This document shows positions 1-9,160 of a stretch of 64,000 nucleotides of DNA, piece by piece (within the stretch, counting starts at the first letter, position 1; every line of letters starts with the position of its first letter). The notes under the pieces were generated by a model. That model did no database searches and was not told the DNA's origin. It saw only the letters and a list, made by a program, of their open reading frames with translations. The stretch comes from Flavihumibacter sp. ZG627 (lineage in GTDB: Bacteria > Bacteroidota > Bacteroidia > Chitinophagales > Chitinophagaceae), in NCBI RefSeq assembly GCF_000814325.1, contig NZ_JPHF01000002.1, positions 186,001 through 250,000 on the forward strand, read 5' to 3'. The translations under genes were made by a program, and so were the position numbers.

Positions 1-1
1 A

Positions 2-487
2 AGTTTCCAGGATCTGCACCAGGCCATCCTGAAGGCTTATGAATTTGACAATAAACATGCCGCCACCTTTTATCGTAGCAATGATAGCTGGGCCCGGGGG
101 CGTGAAATCACCCTTGAAAAATACAATAAACAATACCGCGCCGATCCGCTCATTATGAGCGATACAACCATGGGTTCTGAGATCAATGACCCGAACCAGA
201 AGTTCGTTTATGTTTACGATTTCGTTCGCAATTGGGTATTTCATGTTGAACTCATCAATGTTGCCCGGGAAGAAAATCCCAAGATCGAATACCCGGCCAC
301 CGTGCGCGTTGAAGGCATAGCACCATCGCAATATGGCACAAAGGGACTGGTAGGAGATAAGCTTGCAGAAATGGAAGAAAAATATGACCTACAGTCTGGT
401 GCAGAAGGGTTTGGTACAGAAGGGGAAGACCTTGGTGATGATGCTGAAGAGTTTGGCGCAGCAGAGAGTACAGAGGAAGAAATTTAA
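2..487 (+). CDS. pRiA4b ORF-3 family protein, 5'-truncated
   Basis: The reading frame is open from base 2, so the gene begins upstream of the window. The visible 161 residues begin with a SFQDLHQAI-type segment and a later WVFHVEL segment, the pattern of the plasmid pRiA4b ORF-3 family (PF07929, IS1096 TnpR-like fold), a chromosomal family of unknown function despite its name. The last 40 or so residues are very acidic and Gly/Glu-rich, as is usual in Bacteroidota members. It ends 5 bases before the miaA GTG start and probably shares a transcript with it. The first ATG in view (155) is internal to the conserved region and is unlikely to be the true start. Confidence 0.75.
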   Translation, partial: SFQDLHQAILKAYEFDNKHAATFYRSNDSWARGREITLEKYNKQYRADPLIMSDTTMGSEINDPNQKFVYVYDFVRNWVFHVELINVAREENPKIEYPATVRVEGIAPSQYGTKGLVGDKLAEMEEKYDLQSGAEGFGTEGEDLGDDAEEFGAAESTEEEI

Positions 488-492
488 ATGAA

Positions 493-1425
493 GTGGAAAA
501 ACCTTCCTCTACCTGTATCATTGTTGTTGGCCCCACAGCGGTTGGTAAAACAGCTTTGGCTATACGTATTGCTCAGCACTTTAAAACGGAGATCATTTCA
601 GCTGATTCAAGGCAATGCTACCGCGAACTGAATATTGGAGTTGCTCGCCCGTCAGATATAGAACTTCAGCAGGTAAAGCACCATTTTATTGCTTCCCACA
701 GCATTCGCGATGAAATGAATGCCGCCGCATTCGAATCTTTCGCCCTATCAACCGTAAAGGAGATTTTTAACCGTCATGATACGGTTGTGATGGTTGGCGG
801 CACCGGACTTTATATCAAGGCTTTCACAGATTCACTTGATGAATTACCGCCAATTGATACTGCCCTCCGTAACAATATTGTGGACTCATTCAGGATCTAT
901 GGTATTGAATGGTTACAGGAACAAATAAGGGAGAAAGACCCCCTTTATTATCAGACCGGAGAAGTCCAAAACCCACAAAGATTAATGCGGGCACTTGAGG
1001 TGGTGATGGCGACGGGGCAAAGTATACGTAACTACCAGTCGGGTAAAAAAGCGATTAGGCCGTTCCGGGTCCTGAAGATAGGTCTCGACCTGCCAAGGGA
1101 TCTCTTATATCAGCGGATCAATAATCGGGTAGACATGATGATGGAACAAGGACTCCTTGACGAAGTAAATTATATATATGAGAATATGCCTGAACTCATG
1201 GCTACATCTCCCCTTCAGACAGTAGGATATTCTGAGCTGTTTGACTATTTGAAAGGTAAAATCGGCTTGCAGGAAGCTATTGAACAAATTAAAGCCCACT
1301 CAAGGCAATATGCCAAAAGGCAATTAACATGGTTCAAAAAAGATCTTTCCATACAATGGTTTTCCCCAGGTCAAACTGAAGAAGTTCTCCTGTGGCTGGA
1401 AGAAAAAATTAATAGTGGGAAATAA
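493..1425 (+). CDS. miaA: tRNA dimethylallyltransferase MiaA
   Basis: Transfers a dimethylallyl group from DMAPP to N6 of A37 in tRNAs reading UNN codons, the first step of ms2i6A37 formation. The 310-residue length is normal for the family. The P-loop GPTAVGKT is at residues 13-20, and the substrate motif DSRQCY follows at 38-43. The start is GTG; an ATG at 488 is in another frame. It lies 5 bases downstream of the pRiA4b ORF-3-like gene. About 100 bases to the next gene contain no clear terminator. Confidence 0.95.
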   Translation: MEKPSSTCIIVVGPTAVGKTALAIRIAQHFKTEIISADSRQCYRELNIGVARPSDIELQQVKHHFIASHSIRDEMNAAAFESFALSTVKEIFNRHDTVVMVGGTGLYIKAFTDSLDELPPIDTALRNNIVDSFRIYGIEWLQEQIREKDPLYYQTGEVQNPQRLMRALEVVMATGQSIRNYQSGKKAIRPFRVLKIGLDLPRDLLYQRINNRVDMMMEQGLLDEVNYIYENMPELMATSPLQTVGYSELFDYLKGKIGLQEAIEQIKAHSRQYAKRQLTWFKKDLSIQWFSPGQTEEVLLWLEEKINSGK

Positions 1426-1521
1426 ATTCCCCAAAAAATTAAAGTTTTGAATATTTAATATTGGATGGCTGCTTTTAGATAGGCTCGCAATAAAGGAATG
1501 CGGCGGCATACATTTTTTTAA

Positions 1522-3162
1522 ATGGTGCGTATGAGAAAAATATTCATCCTGATTACCCTGGCTACTATTAGTCTCTTATCCTGCAAATCAAAGGAAGAAA
1601 AAGAAGCTGAGAAAGCAGAAAAAGAAAAAAAGAAGATATCCAAGCGCAATACCTGGATCAACAAAAGCAATTCCTATTCAGATCTTTTTCTGGATAGTAT
1701 GAATGTTGAGAAATTCATCGCAGATCGCCAGGTGCCCGATTCCATATCCAACCGTATGCGTAGCTTTTACAATGCACGCAATTACCAATTCGGATGGTTC
1801 AATTCAAAAGGATTCACAGAACAGGCTTACGGATTCTGGAATCTTTATGATCATTATGTGACTTATTCTGCAGACTCATCCCTGCTCGATAAACCTTTTC
1901 AAAAGAAAATGAACGCGCTGATGGAAGATGAATTCAGTGTGGGTAATAATGGTTCTTCTGTTCGGGAAACTGAATTGATGATGACCGTTAACTTCCTTCG
2001 GTATTCGCTGGCAAATTTTGCTGATGGATATGTTAAACGAAAGGAGATGGAAAGATTTGTTCCCTTCACAAAGCGTGACCCCATGGAATGGGCTGATTCA
2101 CTTCTTAATAAAAAACATAAAGACAATAAGTATTTCGAAGATATAAATCCTGAGTATGCAAAACTCAAGGAACAGTTGAATAAATATTTTCAGATCGCCC
2201 AGAATGGTGGATGGCCACTGCCGGGTTCAGCTAAGCTTCCAATAAAGAAAGGCCAGTCAACTGATGCTGTGCTTGCCATCAAAAAGCATTTACAGTTGAC
2301 GGGTGATCTTCCGGGAAATGATACAACAATGGTTTTTGATGATGCCATGGAAAATGGTATCAGATCATACCAGGAACGTTATGGATATACTCCCACCGGC
2401 ATAGTAAATGCTGACCTGCTGAAACATCTGAATGTGCCTGCAACTGAACGCGTGAAGCAGTTATTGCTTAACCTCGACAGGATGCGCTGGATGCCTTCAC
2501 AACCCAAAGGAAAACTAATTGTGATTAATATACCTGAGTATAAACTACATGCCCTGGAAGACGGAAAAGAGGTTTTTGATATGGATGTAGTTGTTGGAAA
2601 AGTCGGACACCATACCTCAATGTTTACCGGCACACTGAACCAGGTTGTATTTAGTCCCCATTGGAATGTACCTCCCTCAATTGTAAAAAACGAGATACTT
2701 CCTGCTATGGCAAAGAATCCCAATTACCTGGCCGAAAACAATATGGAGATCGTTGAAAACAACGGTGAGCTACCAACAATCCGTCAACTTCCTGGTGAAA
2801 AAAATGCACTTGGTAAAGTCAAATTCCTATTTCCAAATAGTTTTAATATTTACCTCCATGATACTCCCAGTAAATCACTTTTCAGCAGGGATAAAAGAGC
2901 CTTCAGTCATGGTTGTATTAGAGTTAGTGAACCACCGAAACTGGCGAGCTATCTTCTGGAGGATGAAGGAAGTTGGGATGATGATCGCATCTTCGAAGCT
3001 ATGAATGCAGGAACGGAAAAGTTTGTAAAATTGAAAGACCCTGCTGAAGTATTTATTACTTATTATACGGCATGGGTTGATGAGAGAGGTAGATTGAATT
3101 TCCGTGAAGATATTTATGGAATGGATAAAGAAGTTGCCGGACGAATGTTCACAAAAATATAA
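1522..3162 (+). CDS. L,D-transpeptidase lipoprotein (YkuD domain)
   Basis: Probable periplasmic murein L,D-transpeptidase forming 3-3 cross-links or attaching proteins to peptidoglycan. The N-terminus has a lipoprotein signal ending in LLSC, followed by a Lys/Glu-rich linker. A scaffold region and a peptidoglycan-binding-like segment (about residues 245-310) precede the YkuD domain. The catalytic SHGCIRV motif places the nucleophile at Cys465. At 546 residues it matches the large YcbB/LdtD-type architecture of Bacteroidota. Translation may start at ATG 1522 or at a second ATG at 1531, which gives a cleaner MRKIF signal sequence. It stands alone, with miaA upstream and a GH1 gene 28 bases downstream. 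Confidence 0.88.
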   Translation: MVRMRKIFILITLATISLLSCKSKEEKEAEKAEKEKKKISKRNTWINKSNSYSDLFLDSMNVEKFIADRQVPDSISNRMRSFYNARNYQFGWFNSKGFTEQAYGFWNLYDHYVTYSADSSLLDKPFQKKMNALMEDEFSVGNNGSSVRETELMMTVNFLRYSLANFADGYVKRKEMERFVPFTKRDPMEWADSLLNKKHKDNKYFEDINPEYAKLKEQLNKYFQIAQNGGWPLPGSAKLPIKKGQSTDAVLAIKKHLQLTGDLPGNDTTMVFDDAMENGIRSYQERYGYTPTGIVNADLLKHLNVPATERVKQLLLNLDRMRWMPSQPKGKLIVINIPEYKLHALEDGKEVFDMDVVVGKVGHHTSMFTGTLNQVVFSPHWNVPPSIVKNEILPAMAKNPNYLAENNMEIVENNGELPTIRQLPGEKNALGKVKFLFPNSFNIYLHDTPSKSLFSRDKRAFSHGCIRVSEPPKLASYLLEDEGSWDDDRIFEAMNAGTEKFVKLKDPAEVFITYYTAWVDERGRLNFREDIYGMDKEVAGRMFTKI

Positions 3163-3190
3163 TACTGATACAATATATCTGAAGTAGTTT

Positions 3191-4564
3191 GTGGCTGATA
3201 TGATTCAGCATCAAAGTGATTCAGGAATCGGGTTCAAAGCTTCAGCTTTTGGACCCGATTTTCATTGGGGCGTAGCCATTTCAGCGGCACAAAATGAAGG
3301 TGCAATTCTTTCCGATGGCAGAAGTGTATCTATATGGGATGTTTTCGCCCGCAGATCTGGTGTTATAAAAAGAGGAGTAACTCCGGCACAAGCTTGTGAT
3401 TTCTATCACCGCTATAAGGATGATATCCTCCTGGTTAAAGCGCTGGGCTTTAATAGCTTCCGGTTTTCCATTTCATGGTCTCGAATTTTACCAGATGGAT
3501 CAGGAAAGGTTAATGTGCAGGGTATTCGGTTTTATGATGATGTGATTAATGAATGTCTTCTGAATGGATTAATACCTTTTATTACATTATACCATTGGGA
3601 TCTCCCGCAAGTACTGCAACAACAAGGTGGATGGGTTAGTCCCCTAATAAACAAATGGTTCAGGCATTTCACCAAGATCTGCGCAAAAGCATTTGGGGAT
3701 AGGGTAAAACATTGGTTAGTTTTAAATGAACCGGTAGGATTTACTTCGCTAGGATATATGATGGGAAAGCATGCACCCGGTAAACAAAATCTTTCTTTTT
3801 TTCTCAGGGCCGTTCATCATGCTGCAATCGCACAGGCAGAGGGTGGGAGAATTCTTAGAAAATATGTTGATGGCGCCCGAATTGGCACAACTTTTTCCTG
3901 TTCTGAAGTAATACCAGCAACCTTGAATAAAAATGATCTTACGGCTGCTGCAAGAATTGATCTTCTCTTAAACCGCCTATTGGTTGAACCGTTACTGGGT
4001 AAAGGATTTCCTGAGGATGATAAAGGATTGATGGATAAAATGAACAGGGAGAATCTAAGCTGGAAATACACTGACAGGATGCAATTCGATATGGACTTTA
4101 TCGGACTCCAGAATTATTTTCCGGTAGTCATTAAGCATAATTCATTTATTCCCATAGTTCAGGCCTCAGAAGTAAGTGCTAAATCGAGGCAGGTACCCTA
4201 CACGGCTATGGGTTGGGAAGTAAATCCTTCCTCATTTCAAAATATAATCAAACGTTTCTGGAAATATGGTGCCATTAAGGAGCTGATGATCACTGAAAAT
4301 GGAGCGGCTTATAATGATAAATTTATAGGTGGAAAAATAAATGATGCCGATCGGATCAATTATTTTCAAACACACCTTCAGGCACTCAATCAGTGTATGA
4401 AAGACGGAGTCAGGATTTCCGGATATTTTGCCTGGACACTGATGGATAATTTTGAATGGGCGGAAGGACATGAAGCCAGATTCGGCCTGGTATATGTCGA
4501 CTTTAAAACACAGCTCCGTACTATTAAGGATTCAGGTTACTGGTGGCGTGAATTTTTACGTTAA
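3191..4564 (+). CDS. Glycoside hydrolase family 1 (beta-glucosidase-like)
   Basis: Retaining GH1 beta-glycosidase. The acid/base Glu180 lies in the LNEP motif and the nucleophile Glu369 in ITENG. The N-terminal FHWGVAISAAQNEG segment and the C-terminal NFEWAEGHEARFGLVYVDF segment are typical of the sugar-binding site. It has 457 residues and no signal peptide, so it is probably cytoplasmic and acts on imported beta-glucosides. The open frame starts at GTG 3191; an ATG at 3200 is an equally possible start. It converges with the FadL-type porin gene, with only 3 bases between the stop codons. Sugar specificity cannot be read from the sequence. Confidence 0.9.
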   Translation: MADMIQHQSDSGIGFKASAFGPDFHWGVAISAAQNEGAILSDGRSVSIWDVFARRSGVIKRGVTPAQACDFYHRYKDDILLVKALGFNSFRFSISWSRILPDGSGKVNVQGIRFYDDVINECLLNGLIPFITLYHWDLPQVLQQQGGWVSPLINKWFRHFTKICAKAFGDRVKHWLVLNEPVGFTSLGYMMGKHAPGKQNLSFFLRAVHHAAIAQAEGGRILRKYVDGARIGTTFSCSEVIPATLNKNDLTAAARIDLLLNRLLVEPLLGKGFPEDDKGLMDKMNRENLSWKYTDRMQFDMDFIGLQNYFPVVIKHNSFIPIVQASEVSAKSRQVPYTAMGWEVNPSSFQNIIKRFWKYGAIKELMITENGAAYNDKFIGGKINDADRINYFQTHLQALNQCMKDGVRISGYFAWTLMDNFEWAEGHEARFGLVYVDFKTQLRTIKDSGYWWREFLR

Positions 4565-4567
4565 TTA

Positions 4568-6121
4568 TCAGAATTTGATTCCTACAGTTCCAATAACATT
4601 CCCTCCAGTTCCCCGCAGGTCAGCGAATGTGTTTGCTTTGTCGGAAAGCCGGTATGGGAAATTTACATCGTTCGTAATACGATGAACATATGTCAGATCA
4701 ATGAAGAAGCCTTTATTGCGATAACCCAATCCACCGCTCACAAACATTCTCTTACCGTCAAGTTCACTATCTGCGTATGGACTTCCATAATATGAAAAAC
4801 CAGCTCTTGCCATTATGGTATTGAATTTCAGCTCACCACCAACTTTGGCATTGATCGTTCCTTTGTAAATATCTTTCACAACGCCATTTACAGCCGTAAA
4901 GAAAGCTTCGTCCTCAATAGTGCTTTCCTCAGCGTTCCTGAAACGGCTACTGCCATAGGTAACATACTCAATATCTGCGGAAATAAAACCTTTTTGTTTG
5001 CGTACATCTGCCACCTCATTTATCACATATGCCCCACTTGCTATAAAGCGCCAGGGGGAGGAGAGGTCGTATTCATATTCCGGCAGAAACCCATCATTTA
5101 GTTCTTTTACATTTACAGTGCTTATACCATTATATCCTTCAAGGTCGGTTTCGAGCGTTCCATCATAGGTGTCTTTCAATGCGTAAATGGTAGGTGTATG
5201 GAAGGCAAAACCAAGCCTTAGTTTTTCTACCGGCTTATAAATAATACCGGCTTTAAGATTCAGACCAAAACCTTTGCTCGTAAATCTTTCACGAAGAATG
5301 GCTTCCTGAAAATCATTGTTACTATTATTGGAAGCATCCGTCTCTGAAAGCACGCTGTTCTTTTCAAAGTTCACAATGGGTAGACCCAGGCTACCACCAT
5401 AGTAAATCTTGTCTCTTGTTCCACCCGCGAATGTTATAGCCAGCTCAGTGATTCCTCCTGAAGTTTCAATATAATTCTCCTGGTTCAGCATGAAGGCTGT
5501 ATCATTCTGAAATGCGTAGCGAAGGGGAGTAGCTACCACTTCTGTTCCAAAGCCGGGGCTGGTTAGTGTATCAACCAGGTATGTATACAATCCCATGCGG
5601 GCAGGGAATGAAATACTATTACTATTAAGCGCCTCATCCAGGGTTAGCCCCGATTCAGCGATTTCAGATGCGTATGCTTCGGAATAAGAACTGAAATTAT
5701 TCTGACCTCTGTATAGGATCTTATTATTAAAATCAGCAGTTCTGTTGACAGCCAGACTAAAAGCGGTATTCCTGTTTCGATTCATGCCGTCAGACATACC
5801 CATTACCAGTCCGGAGGTTCCTAATACAAATCCATTGCTTTTTTCAGCAGAAGAGCTGCCCCTGAAACCTGCATCATTCGTAATAAATTTAAAGCCGGGG
5901 GAGAAAACTATCTCACTGGTTTTAAAAAGACCTATACCTGCCGGGTTTACAAAATTGGAACTTATATCCCCACCCAGTGCCCCGATGGCACCACCAATTG
6001 CCTGGCTCCTTGCAGTACCGTTGGGAGTGAACAATGACATCCGCAGAGCATCTTCCGGAACCTGTGCGAAAGTAGAAAGGGAGAGCAAGCCTGCCGACAA
6101 TACTAATATACTTTTTCGCAT
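4568..6121 (-). CDS. OmpP1/FadL/TodX-family outer membrane protein
   Basis: Predicted outer-membrane beta-barrel of the FadL/TodX hydrophobic-compound transporter family. A signal peptide (MRKSILVLSAGLLSLSTFAQ) is followed by an N-terminal hatch-like segment with GGAIGALGGDISSNFVNPAGIG, the family signature around the NPA motif. The remainder is alternating aromatic beta-strands ending in a C-terminal Phe, suiting BAM-dependent insertion. At 517 residues it is slightly longer than E. coli FadL. It is downstream of a lipoprotein gene on the same strand but separated from it by a strong terminator. The substrate is unknown. Confidence 0.85.
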   Translation of the reverse strand: MRKSILVLSAGLLSLSTFAQVPEDALRMSLFTPNGTARSQAIGGAIGALGGDISSNFVNPAGIGLFKTSEIVFSPGFKFITNDAGFRGSSSAEKSNGFVLGTSGLVMGMSDGMNRNRNTAFSLAVNRTADFNNKILYRGQNNFSSYSEAYASEIAESGLTLDEALNSNSISFPARMGLYTYLVDTLTSPGFGTEVVATPLRYAFQNDTAFMLNQENYIETSGGITELAITFAGGTRDKIYYGGSLGLPIVNFEKNSVLSETDASNNSNNDFQEAILRERFTSKGFGLNLKAGIIYKPVEKLRLGFAFHTPTIYALKDTYDGTLETDLEGYNGISTVNVKELNDGFLPEYEYDLSSPWRFIASGAYVINEVADVRKQKGFISADIEYVTYGSSRFRNAEESTIEDEAFFTAVNGVVKDIYKGTINAKVGGELKFNTIMARAGFSYYGSPYADSELDGKRMFVSGGLGYRNKGFFIDLTYVHRITNDVNFPYRLSDKANTFADLRGTGGNVIGTVGIKF

Positions 6122-6153
6122 GTACGTGCGCTTTAGTTGAATACCTATGGTTA

Positions 6154-6199
6154 TAAAAAAGGAGGAAACAAATGCATTAGTGGCCAGGTGTTTCCTCCT
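6154..6199 (-). terminator. Rho-independent terminator
   Basis: A perfect 10-bp stem (AGGAGGAAAC at 6160-6169 with GTTTCCTCCT at 6190-6199) is followed, reading the minus strand, by a run of U (A-run at 6154-6159). It terminates the lipoprotein gene at 6220-6996 and insulates the FadL-type gene. Confidence 0.85.
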
Positions 6200-6219
6200 A
6201 TAATTGTGAACCGTCCTAT

Positions 6220-6996
6220 TTAGTTTCCGCCCCTGCGGGTTGGCCTGCTAACACCACCACCGCTGCTTCCGGAACTTCTGTTGCTGCTTCCGGATGAAGA
6301 AGGTGAGTAACTGCGGCTGGGCCGATCAGATGAACTTTCATTACCGCTGAATATTGACCGGCGGTTCTGATTGGAATTGTAATTCCTGTTATTATTGTTA
6401 TAATCAGAACTATATGTTCTGGATGGTTTATAGGTGTTACGGTTGCCGGAATTGGTATTGAGATAACTGCTCATTCCAAATGCGGAAACTGGGCGACTTG
6501 GCCGGTTAAATAACCCGGCGTTGGGATATTTGCCACCTCCCCAGTTGCCAAATCCACCTCCGCCATACCATGGGTTATACCAGTTGCCAAAGGAGAATCC
6601 TATATAAGGGTTGTAAAAACTGTTCCACATATACATTGAATTCCAATGGCTGTTAAATGGACTGTTCCATGTCATGTAGCTGTTCCAGCGCCAATTGTAT
6701 CGCATCCACGGATCCATCATCATGAAATCATCCTGGAAATATGGCCGGCGGCCTGAGGCGATCATCATTCGCATATACTGGTCATCACGATAGCTGTCAC
6801 TCATAGCCGCATCATTATACCTTCGTCTTGAATCGGTTTCAAGATATTCTTCATTACCACCTTTAGCTGCCGCTATACCTGTATTTCCCGGGGAATAGTA
6901 TACGTCATCCGGTGTTTGTCCGGATTTATATACCGAACAGCTGCTTAACGCCACCAGCGCCAGCCCAGCGATCAGTCCCGAAATTTTGAGGTTCAT
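6220..6996 (-). CDS. Low-complexity lipoprotein of unknown function
   Basis: A lipoprotein signal ends in LVALSSC, so the mature protein is probably lipidated at Cys19. A short polar region follows, then a Trp/Asn/Tyr/Met-rich middle (repeated WNS, WMRYNW and NPY patterns at about residues 95-150), and finally an Asn/Ser/Arg-rich tail with GSSGGG stretches. I recognise no enzymatic domain. The composition resembles the vitellogenin-like hypothetical proteins of Chitinophagaceae and suggests an extended surface or periplasmic protein. A TATATTTG box lies upstream at 7052-7059 and a strong terminator lies downstream. Confidence 0.75.
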   Translation of the reverse strand: MNLKISGLIAGLALVALSSCSVYKSGQTPDDVYYSPGNTGIAAAKGGNEEYLETDSRRRYNDAAMSDSYRDDQYMRMMIASGRRPYFQDDFMMMDPWMRYNWRWNSYMTWNSPFNSHWNSMYMWNSFYNPYIGFSFGNWYNPWYGGGGFGNWGGGKYPNAGLFNRPSRPVSAFGMSSYLNTNSGNRNTYKPSRTYSSDYNNNNRNYNSNQNRRSIFSGNESSSDRPSRSYSPSSSGSSNRSSGSSGGGVSRPTRRGGN

Positions 6997-7024
6997 AGCT
7001 TAGTCATTAATGGTTTGAAAAAAT

Positions 7025-7032
7025 TACTTTTG
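7025..7032 (+). promoter_or_regulatory. -7 promoter box for proS
   Basis: TACTTTTG is an exact match to the Bacteroidota TAnnTTTG element. It lies inside the 5' extension of the open frame, which supports the downstream ATG at 7117 as the proS start. No -33 TTTG is seen at the expected spacing. Confidence 0.55.
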
Positions 7033-7051
7033 CGTTCGCTGTATAAAAGTA

Positions 7052-7059
7052 CAAATATA
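7052..7059 (-). promoter_or_regulatory. -7 promoter box for the lipoprotein gene
   Basis: On the minus strand this reads TATATTTG, an exact TAnnTTTG match 55 bases before the ATG of the lipoprotein gene. It overlaps the divergent proS promoter region. Confidence 0.5.
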
Positions 7060-7116
7060 AGACAGCGTTTTGCAAAGTATTGTTGCAAGCAGATTGTTAA
7101 AACCCAACAACTTATA

Positions 7117-8592
7117 ATGAGTAAAGAGATCACCAGCAGGGCACAGAATTATTCAGAATGGTACAATGACCTTGTACTGAAAGGAGGCTTGGCAGATTAT
7201 TCCGCCGTTCGGGGATGTATGGTAATTAAACCATATGGATTTGCCCTCTGGGAGAATATGCGCGACCAGCTTGATCGTATGTTCAAGGATACAGGCCATG
7301 TGAATGCTTATTTCCCGCTCTTTATTCCCAAGAGCTTTCTAAGTAAAGAAGCCGCCCATGTGGAAGGGTTTGCCAAGGAATGCGCCGTTGTAACCCATTA
7401 CCGGCTTAAAAATGATCCTGATGGCGGCGGTGTTATTGTTGATCCCGATGCTAAGCTGGAAGAGGAACTGATTGTTCGTCCAACTTCAGAAACTATCATC
7501 TGGAATACCTATAAGGATTGGATCCAAAGCTATCGCGATCTGCCCCTGCTGATAAACCAGTGGGCCAATGTGGTTCGCTGGGAAATGCGGACCCGCCTTT
7601 TCCTCCGTACAGCAGAATTTCTCTGGCAGGAGGGGCACACAGCCCACGCTACCAGGGAGGAGGCAATAGCAGAAACAAACCAGATGCTGGATGTATACGC
7701 CCAATTTGCTGAAGAGTATATGGCAGTTCCGGTTATTAAAGGCCGTAAAACCGAAAGTGAAAGATTTGCCGGCGCAGAGGATACCTATTGTATTGAAGCC
7801 CTTATGCAGGATGGCAAGGCACTTCAGGCTGGCACATCTCATTTCCTGGGACAGAATTTTGCAAAGGCTTTTGACGTTAAATTCCTGACAAAGGAGAATA
7901 AACTTGAATATGTGTGGGCAACCAGCTGGGGTGTAAGTACCAGGCTTATCGGAGCCCTGGTAATGGCCCATTCTGATGACCAGGGTCTTATCCTGCCACC
8001 AAAGATCGCCCCGCAGCAAGTAGTAATTGTTCCCATTTATAAGGGTGATGAACAAAAGGCAATAATTGGTGAAAAGGTGAAAGGGATAATGACTGAGCTT
8101 AAAGCATTGGGAATTTCCGTGAAATATGATGATAGTGATAATACACGTCCGGGTTGGAAATTTGCCGAATATGAATTGAAAGGTGTACCCGTAAGAATTG
8201 CTATTGGAGCCCGCGACCTGGAGAATAATGTTGTGGAAATTGCCCGGCGCGATACTAAGGAAAAGTCAAGTGTTTCAATGGACAGTCTTGCTGGTCATAT
8301 CAAAAACCTGCTGGATGATATACAGTCCTCCATGTTCAATAAGGCTAAACAATACCGCGACAGCCATATTACCCGGGTTGATAATTGGGAAGAATTTGAG
8401 AAAGGCCTGGATGAAAAAGGAGGATTCTTTGCTGCTCATTGGGATGGTACCGCAGATACAGAAGAGGCAATCAAAGAAAAAACCAAGGCCACCATTCGTT
8501 GTATACCGCTTGATAATGAGCAGGAGGATGGCAAATGCATCCTTACGGGCAAACCAAGCACTCAGCGGGTTTTGTTTGCAAGGGCCTATTAA
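7117..8592 (+). CDS. proS: Prolyl-tRNA synthetase, eukaryote/archaeal-like type
   Basis: Charges tRNA-Pro. The class II core begins with [30 protein letters not shown]. Motif 2 includes [25 protein letters not shown], and the anticodon-binding region and C-terminal domain end in a Tyr. This is the type 3 ProRS without the bacterial editing insertion, common in Bacteroidota. The frame is open back to 7015, but the extra 34 residues (Lys/Arg-rich) are not family-like and contain a promoter box, so ATG 7117 (491 residues) is chosen. A strong terminator follows at 8627. Confidence 0.95.
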   Translation: MSKEITSRAQNYSEWYNDLVLKGGLADYSAVRGCMVIKPYGFALWENMRDQLDRMFKDTGHVNAYFPLFIPKSFLSKEAAHVEGFAKECAVVTHYRLKNDPDGGGVIVDPDAKLEEELIVRPTSETIIWNTYKDWIQSYRDLPLLINQWANVVRWEMRTRLFLRTAEFLWQEGHTAHATREEAIAETNQMLDVYAQFAEEYMAVPVIKGRKTESERFAGAEDTYCIEALMQDGKALQAGTSHFLGQNFAKAFDVKFLTKENKLEYVWATSWGVSTRLIGALVMAHSDDQGLILPPKIAPQQVVIVPIYKGDEQKAIIGEKVKGIMTELKALGISVKYDDSDNTRPGWKFAEYELKGVPVRIAIGARDLENNVVEIARRDTKEKSSVSMDSLAGHIKNLLDDIQSSMFNKAKQYRDSHITRVDNWEEFEKGLDEKGGFFAAHWDGTADTEEAIKEKTKATIRCIPLDNEQEDGKCILTGKPSTQRVLFARAY

Positions 8593-8626
8593 AATTTTTC
8601 TTCCTCCAACACAATAAAAAAAACAG

Positions 8627-8660
8627 ACATGCACAATCGTAAACTTGTGCATGTTTTTTT
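8627..8660 (+). terminator. Rho-independent terminator of proS
   Basis: A perfect 10-bp stem (ACATGCACAA 8627-8636, TTGTGCATGT 8645-8654) with an 8-nt loop is followed directly by a T-run. Confidence 0.88.
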
Positions 8661-8684
8661 ATTTTTCAGGACTTATCCTGAATT

Positions 8685-9137
8685 ATGCCAGAAAATACAG
8701 AGGAAACAGAAAGCATTCTCAGTTTCCAGGCCAAAAGAAAATTGCATAAGATTTCCCGTTGGGGGAAATTCATTTCGCTTTCCTCTTGTATCCTGGTAAT
8801 ACTCCTGATAATTTTAATTACCCGGGGAATACTTTCAAGAACACTACCGGTTTATAAAGATTCCCTTCTAAGCAGTACAGAAAGAAATCCGTTACTGATC
8901 ATATACCTGGCCCTTCTTTTATTGACATTATTTCCCTGTATAAAATTATATCTGTTTTCTCATCAGTGTAGCAAGGCTATAAAGGCAAATGACAAATTTC
9001 TTCTGGCTAAGTCATTCGATAACCTTCTTTCATTTTTCCGCTTCCTTGGAATAATACTGTTGATATTACTCTTGCTGTATTTACTATTCATATTCATGGG
9101 CACACTTGCCACTCTATTCAACTGGGGCAGGTATTAA
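8685..9137 (+). CDS. Small membrane protein, DUF5362-like
   Basis: A 150-residue protein with a charged N-terminus and hydrophobic segments at about 31-50, 66-90 and 113-145, plus a cytoplasmic amphipathic stretch between the last two. The pattern resembles DUF5362-type Bacteroidota membrane proteins; this assignment is tentative and no function is known. It starts a three-gene run with a DUF898 protein and an M48 peptidase, with 23 bases to the next gene. The co-directional context suggests a role in the same membrane process. Confidence 0.6.
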   Translation: MPENTEETESILSFQAKRKLHKISRWGKFISLSSCILVILLIILITRGILSRTLPVYKDSLLSSTERNPLLIIYLALLLLTLFPCIKLYLFSHQCSKAIKANDKFLLAKSFDNLLSFFRFLGIILLILLLLYLLFIFMGTLATLFNWGRY

Positions 9138-9160
9138 TAAACAACCAAACCAACTTCCAC

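Noticed and set aside
2-487. Plasmid or transposon fragment suggested by the pRiA4b ORF-3 name
   Set aside because: The family is widespread on chromosomes. No inverted repeats, transposase or plasmid genes are nearby.
7015-7116. N-terminal extension of proS from 7015
   Set aside because: The 34 extra residues are not ProRS-like and contain a TAnnTTTG promoter box. ATG 7117 fits the family.
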